DNA of 64,000 bases from Vespa crabro. Lineage: Eukaryota; Arthropoda; Insecta; Hymenoptera; Vespidae. A model generated the notes under the pieces. It was not told the DNA's origin, ran no database searches, and saw only the letters and a program-made list of their open reading frames with translations. Every line of letters begins with the position of its first letter. Position 1 is the stretch's first letter. This document shows positions 1 to 13,648 of the stretch, piece by piece. The DNA lies in assembly GCF_910589235.1 (NCBI RefSeq), contig NC_060974.1, forward strand, positions 3,357,503 through 3,421,502, written 5' to 3'. Made by a program: the position numbers and the translations under genes.

Positions 1-3000
1 GGAACATTACACGGATTTGTATGACATCAAGAGAGCGGTTGTTCATACACATTTATTATCACCCGATTGGCTTGTAGGATTCTTTGGTACATTGTCCGTA
101 GAAGATTCTCTTGAATGTTTAAAAGCTATGTTAACGGCGAACATAAGACAAAATTTGCAAATTTGCATTCAAATTGCAACGAAGTATCATGAACAATTGA
201 CGACTAAAGCACTAATAGGTATATATAGATATATATGAAAAATTTAGGCGTGAATTAATTTTTTTTCATTCTTGAAATAAAAACAAAAAAATATTATTTA
301 ATTATATCATTATATGCATCCTATATATATTTATATATGAATATATTTACAGACTTGTTCGAGAGTTTCAAATCTTACGAAGGCTTGTTTTACTTCTTGG
401 GATCAATTGTGAATTTCAGTCAAGATCAAGAAGTACATTTCAAATACATACAGGCAGCATGCAAGACAAATCAAATTAAAGAAGTTGAACGTATATGTAG
501 GGAAAGTAATTGTTATAGTCCTGAACGTGTTAAAAACTTTTTGAAAGAAGCTAAGTTACCAGATCAGTTACCCTTAATCATCGTGTGCGATCGATTTGAC
601 TTTGTGCATGACCTAGTCTTATATCTTTATCGGAACAATTTACAAAAATACATAGAAATATATGTTCAAAAAGTAAGTTATTATTTCCAAATAATTCGAA
701 TTTGTTTCTTTTGTTTTTTATTTTTTTTTTATGTCGTATTGAACAATGAACATACAATTATAAATGTTTGATTTCAGGTAAATCCATCACGTTTACCTGT
801 TGTAGTAGGTGGTTTGTTAGACGTTGATTGTTCAGAAGATATTATTAAAAATTTAATTCTTGTCGTACGAGGACAATTTTCTACCGATGAACTCGTAGAA
901 GAAGTTGAAAAACGAAATCGACTGAAATTATTATTACCGTGGTTAGAATCTCGTGTTCATGAAGGATGTGTAGAACCTGCTACTCATAATGCATTGGCAA
1001 AGATCTATATTGACAGTAACAATAATCCTGAGAGATTCCTCAAGTAAGTTATAATACAATAAAAATGTGATAATTATTTAACAATATGGAGAAGGAATAA
1101 TTTGTCTCTGGAGAAAAAAAAAAAAAAAAAAAAAAAGAAAAAGAAAAGGACAAACGAATGTACTCACTATTATTTAATTTATATTTTAGAGAAAATCAGT
1201 TCTACGACAGCAGAGTAGTTGGGAAATATTGTGAAAAACGTGATCCACATTTAGCTTGTATCGCTTATGAACGCGGTCAATGTGATAGAGAATTAATAAG
1301 CGTTTGTAATGAAAATAGTCTTTTCAAAAGTGAAGCAAGATATTTAGTAAGACGTAGAGATCCTGATCTTTGGGCTGAAGTTTTATTAGAGGGTAATCCA
1401 TACAAGAGACCATTGATCGATCAGGTTGGTAAAATTAATTATAACGTATATTTATATACACGTAGAAACATTTTCTTAACGATATTATTCTTGTTTTTTT
1501 TTTTTTTTTTCTTTTCTTTCCATAGATCGTTCAAACGGCATTATCAGAGACCCAAGATCCCGAAGATATATCAGTAACTGTAAAAGCATTCATGACGGCT
1601 GATTTGCCAAATGAGTTAATAGAACTTCTCGAAAAGATAGTACTCGATAGCAGTGTATTTAGTGATCATCGTAATTTACAGAATCTCTTGATTTTGACAG
1701 CAATAAAGGCTGATCGCACACGCGTTATGGAATATATCAATCGTTTAGATAATTATGATGCGCCTGACATTGCCAATATCGCTATTAATAATGAACTTTA
1801 CGAAGAAGCATTTGCGATCTTCAAGAAATTTGATGTTAATACATCGGCTATACAAGTTCTTATTGAACAAGTAAACAATCTCGATAGGGCATATGAATTT
1901 GCCGAGAGGTATAAAATTTACAAATGATATTACAAAATTAATGATAACTATTCCTTTTAAAAAATAATTAATTTCAATTTTTATAATTAAAGATGTAACG
2001 AACCAGCTGTATGGTCGCAATTAGCTAGAGCACAATTACAACAGGGTTTAGTCAAAGAGGCTATTGATAGTTTCATTAAAGCTGACGATCCATCGGCATA
2101 CGTCGATGTAGTAGAAACTGCTCATCGTACTTCCCATTGGGAAGATTTGGTTCGCTATTTACAAATGGCACGTAAAAAAGCACGCGAATCATTCATAGAA
2201 AGTGAATTGATTTATGCATACGCTCGTACCAACAGACTTGCCGATTTGGAAGAATTTATTTCTGGGCCTAATCATGCCGATATACAAAAGGTATTATATT
2301 CAATCATAAATATATTCAATTGTTATTATTGTTTATTGTGATTTAATTTTTTTTTTTTTTTTTTTTTTTTATAGATTGGTGATCGATGCTTCGAAGATAA
2401 AATGTATGAAGCGGCAAAACTTTTGTATAACAATGTATCAAATTTTGCTCGATTAGCTATAACATTAGTTCATTTGAAAGAATTTCAAGGAGCCGTGGAT
2501 AGTGCTCGTAAGGCTAACTCCACGCGTACTTGGAAAGAAGTTTGTTTTGCTTGCGTAGACAGTGGAGAATTTAGATTAGCACAGATGTGCGGTTTACACA
2601 TTGTTGTACATGCCGATGAGCTGGAAGATTTGATCAATTATTATCAAGACAGGGGACATTTTGAAGAATTGATTAATCTTTTGGAAGCTGCCTTAGGATT
2701 AGAAAGAGCACACATGGGAATGTTTACGGAATTAGCTATATTGTATAGTAAATACAAACCTCAAAGAATGAGAGAACATCTTGAACTATTTTGGTCGCGT
2801 GTTAATATACCAAAGGTATTAAAAGTTTATCTATACAAAGAAATCATATATATTATTATTGATATACCGATGACAATATTTTTTTTTTTTCTTTCTTTCA
2901 TTTTTAATTGTTTTAGGTTCTTCGTGCAGCCGAACAAGCACATTTATGGGCAGAGCTTGTATTTTTATATGATAAATATGAAGAATATGATAATGCGGTG

Positions 3001-4373
3001 TTAGCAATGATGCAGCATCCTACTGAAGCTTGGCGCGAGGGACACTTCAAAGATGTAATTACTAAAGTGGCAAATGTTGAACTATATTATAAAGCTATAC
3101 AATTTTATGTTGAGTATAAACCACTACTGCTAAATGATATACTGCTTGTACTCGCACCACGAATGGATCACACAAGAGCAGTTGCATATTTCACAAGGAC
3201 TGGACATTTGCAATTAGTGAAACCTTATTTGAGATCGGTTCAAGCACTTAATAATAAAGCAATTAACGAGGCTTTAAATGGCTTGCTCATAGACGAAGAA
3301 GATTATCAGGGCCTGAGAACGTCGATAGACGCGTTTGATAATTTTGATAATATTGCGTTAGCACAACAATTGGAAAAGCATGAATTAATTGAGTTCAGAA
3401 GAATTGCTGCATATTTATACAAAGGAAATAATCGATGGAAGCAATCCGTAGAGCTTTGTAAAAAAGATAGATTATTCAGGTAAGTACAATGCGCGTTAGA
3501 TAAAAAAAAAAAAAAAAAAATCTAAATATAAACTCACACCGCTACGCTTTTTATTTGCTGCAACAAATTAAAGATAAATCTTTCCTTTTTTTTCCTCTCT
3601 CAAGGATACTTATACCTCTAAAAAATAAATTTTTAATCGTGTCTTTTTTCTTTTTCTTTTTTTTTTTTTTTTTTTTTGTGTTAATAGGGATGCTATGGAG
3701 TACGCTGCAGAATCTCGAGATGCAGAAGTTGCTGAGGCATTATTAGAATGGTTTTTGGAAAGAGGTTCAAAAGACTGTTTCGCAGCATGTTTATTCCATT
3801 GTTACGATTTGCTTCATCCAGATGTTATCTTAGAATTAGCGTGGAGACATCGTATATTATCTTTTGCTATGCCATATCTTATTCAAGTAGCACGTGAATA
3901 TATTACTAAGGTAAAGGTAAATTTATAAATTTTATTACAATATATTAATGTTTTTCTTTTTCTTTTATTTTTCTTTCTTTCTTTCTTTTTTTTTTTCTTT
4001 TTTGTAAAAAATCTGATAATCTATCATTTAATAACGTGCTTATATAGGTCGATAAGTTAGAAGAGGCAGAAAGTCGTCGAATTGAAGAAACTGATCATCA
4101 GGAACATAAACCTATGATCATGCGTAAGTATTATGGTATCATATTTATAAAAAATTTATAGAAAAAGGCCCGAGTAATGTCTGATATCATTATTATAATA
4201 TTTTGATGATGATTATTAATGATTTCATCATATTTTTAGCGGAGCCCCAATTGATGCTAACTGCAGGACCTGGTATGATGGCACCTGGTTATGCACCTCA
4301 AAATGTATACGCTACACCTCCACAAAGTGTGTACGCACCTCCTGCAGCCGCTTATCAAGGGTATGGTATTTGA
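1..4373 (+). CDS. Chc: Clathrin heavy chain, 3' portion (5' end outside window)
   Basis: Clathrin heavy chain forms the triskelion leg of coats in endocytosis and Golgi-endosome traffic. Eleven exons join in frame: 1-218, 353-672, 778-1043, 1190-1424, 1526-1908, 1993-2290, 2375-2815, 2917-3479, 3688-3910, 4048-4123 and 4240-4373. They give about 1,051 residues, roughly the last 63% of the usual ~1,675. Visible parts are the clathrin heavy-chain repeats (for example EHYTDLYDIK, ESNCYSPERVKNF, CFACVDSGEFRLAQMCGLH), the proximal leg and trimerisation region, and a Q/P/Y/A-rich tail ending QGYGI before TGA at 4371. Identity to human clathrin as I recall it is very high throughout. The N-terminal beta-propeller lies upstream of base 1. 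All introns are GT-AG and several have runs of 18-26 T before the acceptor. No frameshift is seen. Confidence 0.98.
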
Positions 4374-7300
4374 AATACACTATGTAATGCATCAAACAAA
4401 GCAGGTCAACAAAGTCTACTTTTCTATAAAATTTAGGAAAAACAAGATTATTTTATTAGATTGTAGTCATAATTAATTGCTGAAGAGAAGAAAACAAAAA
4501 AAAAAAAAAAGAAAAAAAAAGAAAAAGAAAAATATGAAAAAAAAAAAAAAAAAAAAGTGTTAGAAGAAAAATACTGTTGTATTGAAATCTCATTGTAACA
4601 CAATGAAAATAATAAGCGCGAGCGCAAGATTATTTTCAAGCATTCTACTGTTTATATTAAATCTTGTAAACATTTCTTAAATTGTTAAATGTATTACTAA
4701 CAACCGGATTAAAAAGTTTCATTTTTAAATAAGAAGCACCCCATATTGCAAATTAAGTATTAATTAATATAAATATTTTAAAGAAAATACAATGACAAAT
4801 ATGTACGATATGGTATAAATATTTTTTAATATCATATTGTCGGTTCTATAGTTCATTATAAATTGTTTCATGTTATTAAATACAACATGGTAGGAAATAA
4901 CGTAGCGTTGTATACTATGTTTAAAAGGGAGATGAAAAAATTTGATTGATATATTAATGTTTATACAATTTAGTTTAAAAAAAATTAATATTACATTTAT
5001 ATATGGCCGTCTCTATTACGTTGTATTATAAATTTATATTTATTGAATTTCTTTCTCTCATGCTATAAAGTGCTTCCTTTGATTATAAAATATATTAATG
5101 TGAGCGCATGCAAGGATTTTTTTTTTTTTTAAGTGAATTTTATACTCATGTTAAGTTAATAGTTCCAAGAACAGTAAATTGTTAATGTCATATATACATA
5201 ATATTCTCAGTTTATTCAAAAACATTACTATTTAAATAATTGGAGATAAATTTTAATTTATTATATATTATTGTTTTTTTTTCCCCCTTTAAATAATTAG
5301 AAAGAAGTTTCCGATACATCATTATAATAGTAGGATATATTGCGAAGCATATATATATATATATAGTTATTGAAAAAGGGAACTTGAAATGCATCTATGA
5401 TTGCCTGGATGTAACAACGCTATGAGATAATTGGAGATTTACATATTGTATGTGTAGCATGTAATATATATATATATATATATATACATATGTTTGTGTA
5501 TATGTATATATATATATATATATGTTGGTAATAAAACACGAAAAGAAGCTTTATAATATTGCCTAATAAAAAATAAGATTCATCATTTAAAAAAATATTT
5601 CTGTTTATTCTGTGAAAACATCGGATTGTAAAATGTCTCATTATCATATTGATGTATCGATATACATATATATATATATACATATATACATATATATATA
5701 TTTATTCGATTGTATATTTACGTCTTTGTTTATTATATACAACATTTTTACTTCTAGCCAAGAAATATGGCAATAAATTATACACAAAGGATATAAATAA
5801 AATTGTCGATGTGTATGCAAGTGTAATAGGATAAAAGAGAGATTATTTCTTAATTCGTTGTATGAACATACAGTCTTTAATGTTTTCTACTTATTCCATG
5901 CATTCATTGATATACTATTATTACTACGTTTCTTATTTTAACTATTAACTTTACATTGTTACACACTTATAGTATTTATAATCATTCAAACAAAATAGAT
6001 TTTTAAAGTGATAGCAAAATATGTAGTTATAATTCAATCATGACATTAACTTGTTGATCAATTTATGTTCTATGTACAAAACATTTAATATTTGATTCAA
6101 TGTACAATATGTGATTCTATCTTTATCTCTATTTCTATACTTTGGTATTTCTGGTATATATCTTACGTGTCACGTTCCTGAATAGGTCTATTTCACGACA
6201 TAAGACATCTCAGTCAACATTTTTACGTTTCATAGATCACAAAGAAAAACATTGTAATATTTCAAAAACCTTGTTATACATAAAAGATATTAAACGAAAG
6301 TTATTTAACGAAAGATTCTGAGGTAAAATATAGGGCACAATACATTTAAATATTAATTAACATTTGAGATCAGAAACAATGTTCTTGATTGTACAACTTT
6401 CGTTTAGTATTCAAGCTTTAGGAAACATATGTTAAGTCAAGTTGATACAAATGAGAATGTTTAACATTTTCAAAAATTATTTCGTTCTTTTTCAAGTTAA
6501 AAAGAAAAACAAATATTATATTGTTTAATATTTTTATTTTACGTGCTAATCTAATTGGGGATTATTATAGTATTATATCATAATATTCTATTATTATTAA
6601 TTTTGATCAATTATTGAATACACTGAATTGAAAATAGAATTGGTTAATAATTATGTATATATACATATACATATACACATATATATGTATATATATATAA
6701 TTATATATCGTACTGCTATTCAATGTAACATGTAAGTAGTATATATATATATACATATATTATATCGTATTCTATATCAGAGTGAATGGTATAAGAAAAA
6801 TAAATAATTATAATAACTGTATTAAATGATATAAGTCCATGCGCCAAAACCAATGGAATTGTAATTTGTGGCAAAGAAAGTTCACAATGATATTTTAATG
6901 AAAAGCAATCTTTATTAAAAGTTGCCTTATTATTTTGCTCATAGCATATATGGCATCAGCTAATCATATTATGTATATTTAAATGATACATTAGTAGGAT
7001 AAAGATATGAAATTAAAAAAAAAAAAAAAAAAAAAACAGAAAAAAAAGAAAAAAAAATTGATAGAATATAAAATATATTATTTATTAGATGAAATACATT
7101 CTGAGATAATGAAAATGTAGAGATACAATGCTCCTCAGGCTTCAAGTATTTTAATAACTTATTATTGTATTGGCTATTATATAATAGATGTTTTTGTGAA
7201 CATGTCTGTTTTATGCCTAATTTTTTAACGTATATACATACACATGTATATATGTAGATTTTATTTATATAAATTTACATTTCAAATAGATTGCGTTATA

Positions 7301-7440
7301 GTGTTCAAGTATTATTCTACATGATATTTGATTAAATGTACTTTAATGAACATGAATATTATTCTATAAGGAAGATTTCTTATAAATAATATGTACTTTG
7401 ATGCACAAAATATCATACGTTGTACATAAATTAGAGCTTG
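4374..7440. other. Clathrin 3' UTR and noncoding interval between convergent genes
   Basis: Chc (+) and POP4 (-) converge here. The stretch is AT-rich with A/T homopolymers (4496-4556, 7015-7058) and TA/TACATA microsatellites (5465-5523, 5662-5702, 6654-6708). I see no convincing coding region. AATAAA-type signals occur, for example near 5789 on the + strand and near 7260 on the - strand, but the true polyadenylation sites cannot be chosen from sequence alone. Confidence 0.7.
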
Positions 7441-8462
7441 TTATAATTCAAAGGTATGTGCGCTTTTAAATTTTTTGACTGTTCTTTCAGTAGGTCTTAC
7501 GGACAACTGTTTTCCATATATTTGCAGCGTTAGGTCGTGTAAGTAAAGTTCTATTACTATAGCATTCTTTGGTAAGGCTATAATAAAAATGTTTATTATA
7601 ACAATGTAACGATAAAACATAATTTTTCTCACGTCATTCCTTATATTTATCACTTTATTAATTGTTTGCTAATAAATATGATATTAATACTCACTACGCA
7701 TAACATCATCTGTACCACATAATCTGAAAGTATTCTTAGTATCTTGCACAATTATACCATTAATACCGACCAAACTAGGGCATTTAGATTTAACTACAGA
7801 AATTTTAGCACCATGAAAGTCTGCTTTTATTAATTGTTGATTTATATTCTCCCAATTAGAATCAATTGGATTATGAGTCGCACTGGATGAAAATTTATCA
7901 CCCAAAATATTCTTTATATATTTTAACCACAATTCATGGAGTGGTAATAGATCTGTATATTTTAAACCATTTTTATTGCTAATTTTACCTAATCCAAGTA
8001 ATATCCGTTTTCTCGTAGTTAAAAATTTCTTTTTAATTTTGATATTTCTCGTAGTTTTAGATCTAAGTTTACTAAATATATAAGTCTATAACAAGAATAT
8101 GGAAAACGATGAATGCAATGGTCTTCAAAACAACCATCTTTTAGGTTATGTTGACAAATTAATATTTTATTACCTTTTTCAATTCATCTGCTGCAGATTT
8201 TATATCAGACGATGGTAATAAGTTTTGTAAAAAGTTTATAAGATATCGTTCATTATTTTTATAAGTTGTAACACTTTTTGTTAAATTAATTGATAAAGGT
8301 AAACATATATTTTCTAGAAACAAAATATTGCATATTAAATTAATAAATTTATATATATACATATACGTATTTATATATATATATATACATCTACGTATTT
8401 ATCGTATATGTTAATTATAAATTTATTTTATTATTTTATTACTTACGAGATTCTTTATCCAT
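7441..8462 (-). CDS. Pop4: Ribonuclease P/MRP protein subunit p29 (POP4/Rpp29)
   Basis: POP4 is a core protein of nuclear RNase P (tRNA 5' maturation) and RNase MRP (rRNA processing). Four exons on the minus strand join in frame: 8462-8447, 8313-8174, 8085-7695 and 7577-7441. They give 227 residues against about 220 in human. Recognition rests on the C-terminal UPF0086/Rof-like barrel: LLPLHELWLKYI, then KADFHGAKISVVKSKCPS, VGINGIIVQDTKNTF and finally YGKQLSVRPTERTVKKFK, all nearly collinear with human POP4. The N-terminal ~50 residues are poorly conserved. I chose ATG 8462 (MDKES). The frame stays open upstream to another ATG, so the start is the weakest part. The gene is head-to-head with the RILP-like gene. 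Confidence 0.93.
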
Positions 8463-9159
8463 TTTTGTAATATTTATAAAATCTTCTGTCTGTATACGGA
8501 CTTGTGTATAGACTAAATGATCTCGAGTCAGTGCTACCAATAGAACGTATATACACACATACGTAATATCGTAGTAATATCGATAATATCTCATATCGAT
8601 ATTATCGAAGAGATAGCCAATCAGAAGAGTCACAGGATAACCGCGATAAAAGATTTAACCTCGTCATGCTCAAGTTTAGATCTTGGATTAGACAGTTCAT
8701 ATAAAAAAGGACTGACATCGCATACGTTAGTCATCAAGCGTAGACGAGATTATACTTGTTGAATTGAAATTTTTTGTGTGCTAGAAAAAAATGTTTTTAC
8801 AATAAAAAAAAAGTTATCCGTGTACGTAGAAATGTAATTTTCATTATATTACCAATTAAAATATTTTTTCCTATCCATAGAAAAAGTTATGACAATTTGT
8901 TTTTTATTATTTCAAATAATTTAATATAATAGAATAAATAATAATAATTTTATCTTATTTTAATCAAAATGAAAAATAAATGATAAAAGTATGAATGTCT
9001 TGACCGATATCTATTTGTACTAATAAAAAATTTAGCTTGCTATATATATATTTTATAGGATTGATATATAATCCAAATATTATTTTGTAATCCATATTTT
9101 AAATATCTTTTTTGTTATTAGGTTTATGTAAGGAAACAATTTTCATATAAGTATTATTC
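8463..9159. promoter_or_regulatory. Divergent promoter region of POP4 and the RILP-like gene
   Basis: This 697-bp spacer separates the starts of two divergent genes. It holds two perfect TATCGATA octamers at 8578-8585 and 8594-8601, starting 16 bp apart, and a CCAAT at 8617-8621. TATCGATA is the DRE bound by DREF in Drosophila, typical of housekeeping promoters. The cluster lies 116-160 bp upstream of the chosen POP4 start. The octamer also occurs elsewhere in this AT-rich window, so pairing and position matter more than presence. Promoter activity is inferred. Confidence 0.5.
8578..8601. promoter_or_regulatory. Paired DRE-like octamers TATCGATA
   Basis: Two identical palindromic TATCGATA sites start 16 bp apart, followed by TTATCGA and a CCAAT box at 8617. 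In Drosophila such sites recruit DREF and BEAF-32. A role here is inferred from position between divergent genes. Confidence 0.45.
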
Positions 9160-10799
9160 ATGCCTTTTTGTCTAAAGCCCAATCAAACTTCTACAATGGA
9201 AGAATATTCTGTGGTATCAGATGTCTCGGTAGTAGATGTCTATGATATTGCCTCAGAAATAGGGAAGGAATGTGAGAAACTTATAGATCTGTTTGGCGTT
9301 GAATCTGTAACGAATCTTATGCCAAAAGTTATTAACGCTTTAGAATTGCTCGAAAATCTTGCAATTAAAAATGAAAGAGAAAATACTACGGTTCAAGAAT
9401 TAAGGGCTAAAATTATACAACTTGAAAGCGATAAAATTGGAAAAGCTGAGGACAGACAAAGATTTGAAAAAGTAATGATACATATTCTTATAAATATTTA
9501 TAAATCAATATCAAAACCTCTAATCTTAACTCTATTAGGAGTTGGAGCAAATTGAAGAACATTGGAGACAAGAATCAAGAGATTTAGTTGGCATGGTAAC
9601 TAGATTACAAGAAGAGAATAGACGATTGGCAGAAGCTTTACGAGAATCACAAAGTGATAGTCAGTACAGCGGTAAACAAAGTACTAACCACTTACCCAAT
9701 AACTACTATTAATATCTTATATATAAATCTTTATTTAATTTAATCATAATGATTATATATATGTTGGCTTTTTAGCTTTTACAGCTAGTCAAGAAGTGGA
9801 TGTTTCAGTTTTGCAACATTTAAGATCTATGATAGATAAGCAACGTGATCAAATTAGAGCAAGGGATCGGGAACTCACGCAAAAGAATTCAGAAATAGAA
9901 AATGTAAAATGATATTTATCGATTTATTCGAGTATAAAAATTGATCATTTATGTAAATCCAATTTCTAGTTTTTCTTTCATAATTTTTTTTTGTTTTTTA
10001 GCTAACATCACAAGTTGAAAAACTTGGAGTTGTTGGAAGAGAATTAAAACGTAAGCAACGTCAAGCACAAATGCAAGCACGCGGTCTTGTAGAGGAAAGA
10101 GCAGATTTCTTAGCACAATTGCAAGATCAAAATCGAGAATTAATACAACTTAGAGGTAGACTTGGACTAGCCAAGAAAGAAAATGAAGATTTATCTAAAT
10201 CACAAGGGTGTCCTGATTTGACAAATAAAGCTGTATACGATCTGGATGATCCAGATAGACCCAGATTTACTACTGCTGAACTAAAAGAAATCTTGCATGA
10301 AAGAAACGAATTAAAAGCAAGAGTTTCAGATTTGGAAGATGAATTGGAATATTATCGACCAAAACCAGAAATGTATGTTACTGTATTATTTGCTTAAAGA
10401 ATTACGTTTTTGTAATGATTTATTATTTAATTTGCAATATCATTTAAAAAAAAAAAAAACGTAATTTTTATTTAATAATTTTTCCAGACCTATAGATGAC
10501 AAGGATGCACCTGTACAAGGTCCTCTTCCTTATGAACCAGATGATGCACCTTGGAAAAAATCATCAGAATCTGGCATTCGTAAATTGTATGTATTATCTA
10601 ATTATATCTTGTAAATTATATATCGTTCAATTTCTTATATACTCCATCATTATTCTATTTGATTTATTTTTACAGTTTCCGAAAAATCTTCTCTGAATCC
10701 AGCAGCAGCTTTTTAGGAGGTAGTAGTCCTCGACGAAGTCTTTCCAGTCTTTCAAAAATGGCACTATCCAGTAACAGCACTTGTGATGAATCTATGTAA
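9160..10799 (+). CDS. RILP-like protein (Rab effector with RH1 and RH2 domains)
   Basis: RILP-family adaptors bind Rab GTPases and couple endolysosomal membranes or cilia to motors. Six exons join in frame: 9160-9471, 9539-9671, 9776-9903, 10002-10372, 10488-10586 and 10676-10799, giving 388 residues. An RH1 domain lies near residues 25-75 (VYDIASEIGKECEKLIDLFG...PKVINALELLE). A long coiled coil follows (about 75-260). An RH2 domain lies near 279-312 (PRFTTAELKEILHERNEL...EDELEYYRP). The basic GIRKLFRKIF-type patch and Ser-rich tail resemble the end of RILPL1. RH2 in relatives binds LRRK2-phosphorylated Rab8/10. The start could instead be the second ATG at 9196 (MEEYSVV). The exon-3 acceptor has an in-frame alternative at 9785, which would drop three residues. 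Confidence 0.9.
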
Positions 10800-11898
10800 T
10801 GTATTTTTTCAGTTGTTTGGTATGAAAATAACTATATAACAAATTTTCGAAAGATTATATGAAAGATTTCTCCTCATAAACATAAACATAAAAAAAGAAA
10901 AAAAAAAGGAAAAAAAAAAAGAAAAAAAAAAGAAAAAAAAAAGAAAAAAAATCATTTATAAATCTAAAGATTTGTTTAACATCATAATATAATATTGATT
11001 TAATCATTTATTATCTATAACAAAAACGATAGATAATGTAATCATTTAGAACTTAGTTTTTTGATAGAGGCATACATATAAGTATGTAAAAATAATGAAA
11101 ATAATTACTACAGCTCTCAGAATTTAATTGAATAACGTTGTAATTTGATACTTAGTGCTACGTAAAAAGAATAAGCTTTCACAATCGAAACGTATTAAAT
11201 TTTCTCTCTCGAAAACTATCATATTACATCGATCTGTTTATTACACAACCAGACTATAGTAATTATTTTTTTGTGACTTGATATTCAAAGGTCAACAATA
11301 TTTAATAAGAATAGATCACAATTAAAAACGAATTTCATCTTATATGATATCATTTACTTCATATATACTATTTATAATTTGCTTCCAAAGTTTATCACAT
11401 TATAACATTTTTTAAATATATATATTTTTTTACACATGAAAATATTTCAAACTGCATATTATAAACATGCCAAGTAAAAACTATATTATTCGTATTCAGG
11501 TAAATTTTATTTATCTTTTTATATATAGGTGAGAGACATATTAACTGTTAACAAAAATTTCGTAGGGGTATTCACTTTTTGAATAATGACACAAACGATG
11601 CAAAAGTATATTTCCATTACATATCTATAATTAGCACCCATATTATTATTAGAAAATTACACAAATGAAAATACATTTTGTGCCATTATATGTTAATCTA
11701 GGGATGTTATATACAACGTGCGTGTTAGGTATACACACGCAGCTCACTTTACACTTTGTAAATATGCACGGATTTGTGATTATTTTATAATCGCATGTTT
11801 ATTATTATTATTAATATTATTTATAAAAAAAATTCTAAAACAAATAGATTATACAATAGTATAATAACGAAGTAATTGGTATTGCATATATATATATA

Positions 11899-11915
11899 TT
11901 CTGAATATATACATA

Positions 11916-11977
<62 letters not shown>

Positions 11978-11980
11978 GAA
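11899..11980. repeat. TA microsatellite with inverted-repeat arms
   Basis: A TA run of about 53 bp (11922-11974) is bracketed by perfect 13-bp inverted arms: 11899-11911 (TTCTGAATATATA) and 11968-11980 (TATATATTCAGAA). The element could extrude a cruciform. Confidence 0.75.
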
Positions 11981-12229
11981 GTATTTTAATATATATATAA
12001 TCATAGTTACAGTACTGTCTGTATATTGAATAAATATGATGAAAACCTTGTATAACATTTTTTGAAAAAGTACAGTATTTAATATATCTGGTATATACAT
12101 ACATACATATATACATTCAAAACTAAAATATGCGATTGAATGTAATTTACTCTTCAGTAATTTATACAATATTCTCATGGCATTTGTTAATATGTATAAA
12201 GTAGATAGTAATTATAATGCTTACGTTTT

Positions 12230-12265
<36 letters not shown>

Positions 12266-12534
12266 TATACATATATATATGTCTTCGAAAGAGCCAAAAG
12301 ATTATTAATTAATGACTTAAGTATATTATTATGTTATAAATAGATATTAATAATCATTGTCCATTTATATAAAATTCATGGTTCCTTATAGTATCAAAAT
12401 TAGTATTCATTGTTCTCAAATAATCGCAAAAATGAAATTTTATAGATTTCAAGTATTATTGTGTTATTTGCATTTAATCTAGCAGATGCAAAAAATAATG
12501 TCTATTATTGGCGAGATAAATTGTTTATATATAT

Positions 12535-12569
<35 letters not shown>

Positions 12570-13347
12570 CATACATACATGTATTCCATATTAATTGGTT
12601 ATTATGCGAAAACGTTCAAAAAGAAATGAAAAGATTAATTTGATTAATTTAAAAATAATAATTTTTATTGCATTATGTCATAATTATAAGAATTTCGCAA
12701 TCACAATTTCAATACTATAAACAATAACTTCCTATTAATTTTTTTTTAGCTACATCTTTTTGATAAACAAGGTATATACAACAAATAAAATATTTATTAA
12801 TAGGTTCTATATATATATATATATAATTTGTTAATTTTAAGTATGAAATACGCATCATATAATTTTGACTATAATTAGTAAAAAAAAAAACTTATCTAAT
12901 GTTATAGAAAGTTCTCTCATTATGAAAAAGAAATATATATATATATATATATATATATATTGCATTCTTTCGTAAATAAAAACAATGATTTTACAATAAA
13001 TTCTCTTAAAATATTTTCAATGATTCATTGAGGCAGTTCATTTTATTTGAAATGTTATTAAAAAAATTGAAAATTCTTGAGTAGATATGAACTGATTATG
13101 TATGACTAGTGTTTTTTATTTTTATTTTTGATACTTATAAGTATTTTTGATTACATCATACACATTCTGATATTGTATCTTAAGTATAATTATTACAATA
13201 GAGATATAAAAAGCAAGTTTTTTTTTTTCTTTATTATTAATAATATTGTTCTATAAAAGAAACAATGCAAAAATGTAGAAACTACAGTTTTCAATTAAGT
13301 AAAGATTAGATAGTGTATTTTAAAAATGATATATAAAAAATTGTATG

Positions 13348-13356
<9 letters not shown>

Positions 13357-13405
<49 letters not shown>
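13357..13405. repeat. (TA)n microsatellite, preceded by (TG)n
   Basis: About 24 uninterrupted TA units directly follow a short TG run, in the 3' flank of pasha. Confidence 0.9.
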
Positions 13406-13410
<5 letters not shown>

Positions 13411-13522
13411 TTGCTTATAATACAAGAACTGTTAAAAGAGAACCTTTATATTTTTTTCATGATACATTTCGATCGTATATGTAGCCTATTTTTTGTCTTT
13501 CTTTTTTTTTCTTTTTTTCTTG

Positions 13523-13528
13523 TTTATT
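13523..13528 (-). terminator. Candidate polyadenylation signal of pasha
   Basis: AATAAA on the minus strand lies about 120 nt downstream of the pasha stop codon. It is the nearest canonical hexamer I see. Usage is inferred. Confidence 0.4.
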
Positions 13529-13648
13529 TTTCTTTTTCTTTTTTTTTTCTTTTCTTTTCTATTTTTTTTTTTTTTTTTGCTAAAATCAATCAATCTAATA
13601 TAGTTTTTTTTCGGATATCAATAGACTTCCCTAAATTTGACTAGTATA

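Larger units (their letters stand above)
10800..13648. other. Noncoding interval between RILP-like gene and pasha (convergent)
   Basis: The interval holds the 3' flanks of both genes. It contains an oligo-A/G tract (10890-10950), several long TA runs (11922-11974, 12234-12260, 12932-12960, 13357-13405) and a T-rich tract (13490-13578). Reading frames here, such as Ile/Tyr or Phe strings, are translations of these repeats. A reverse-strand AATAAA at 13528-13523 lies about 120 bp past the pasha stop. I see no gene. Confidence 0.7.

Noticed and set aside
9897..9905. Possible frameshift in the RILP-like gene between exons 3 and 4
   Set aside because: The GT at 9904 and AG at 10001 give a normal intron and restore the frame, so there is no break.
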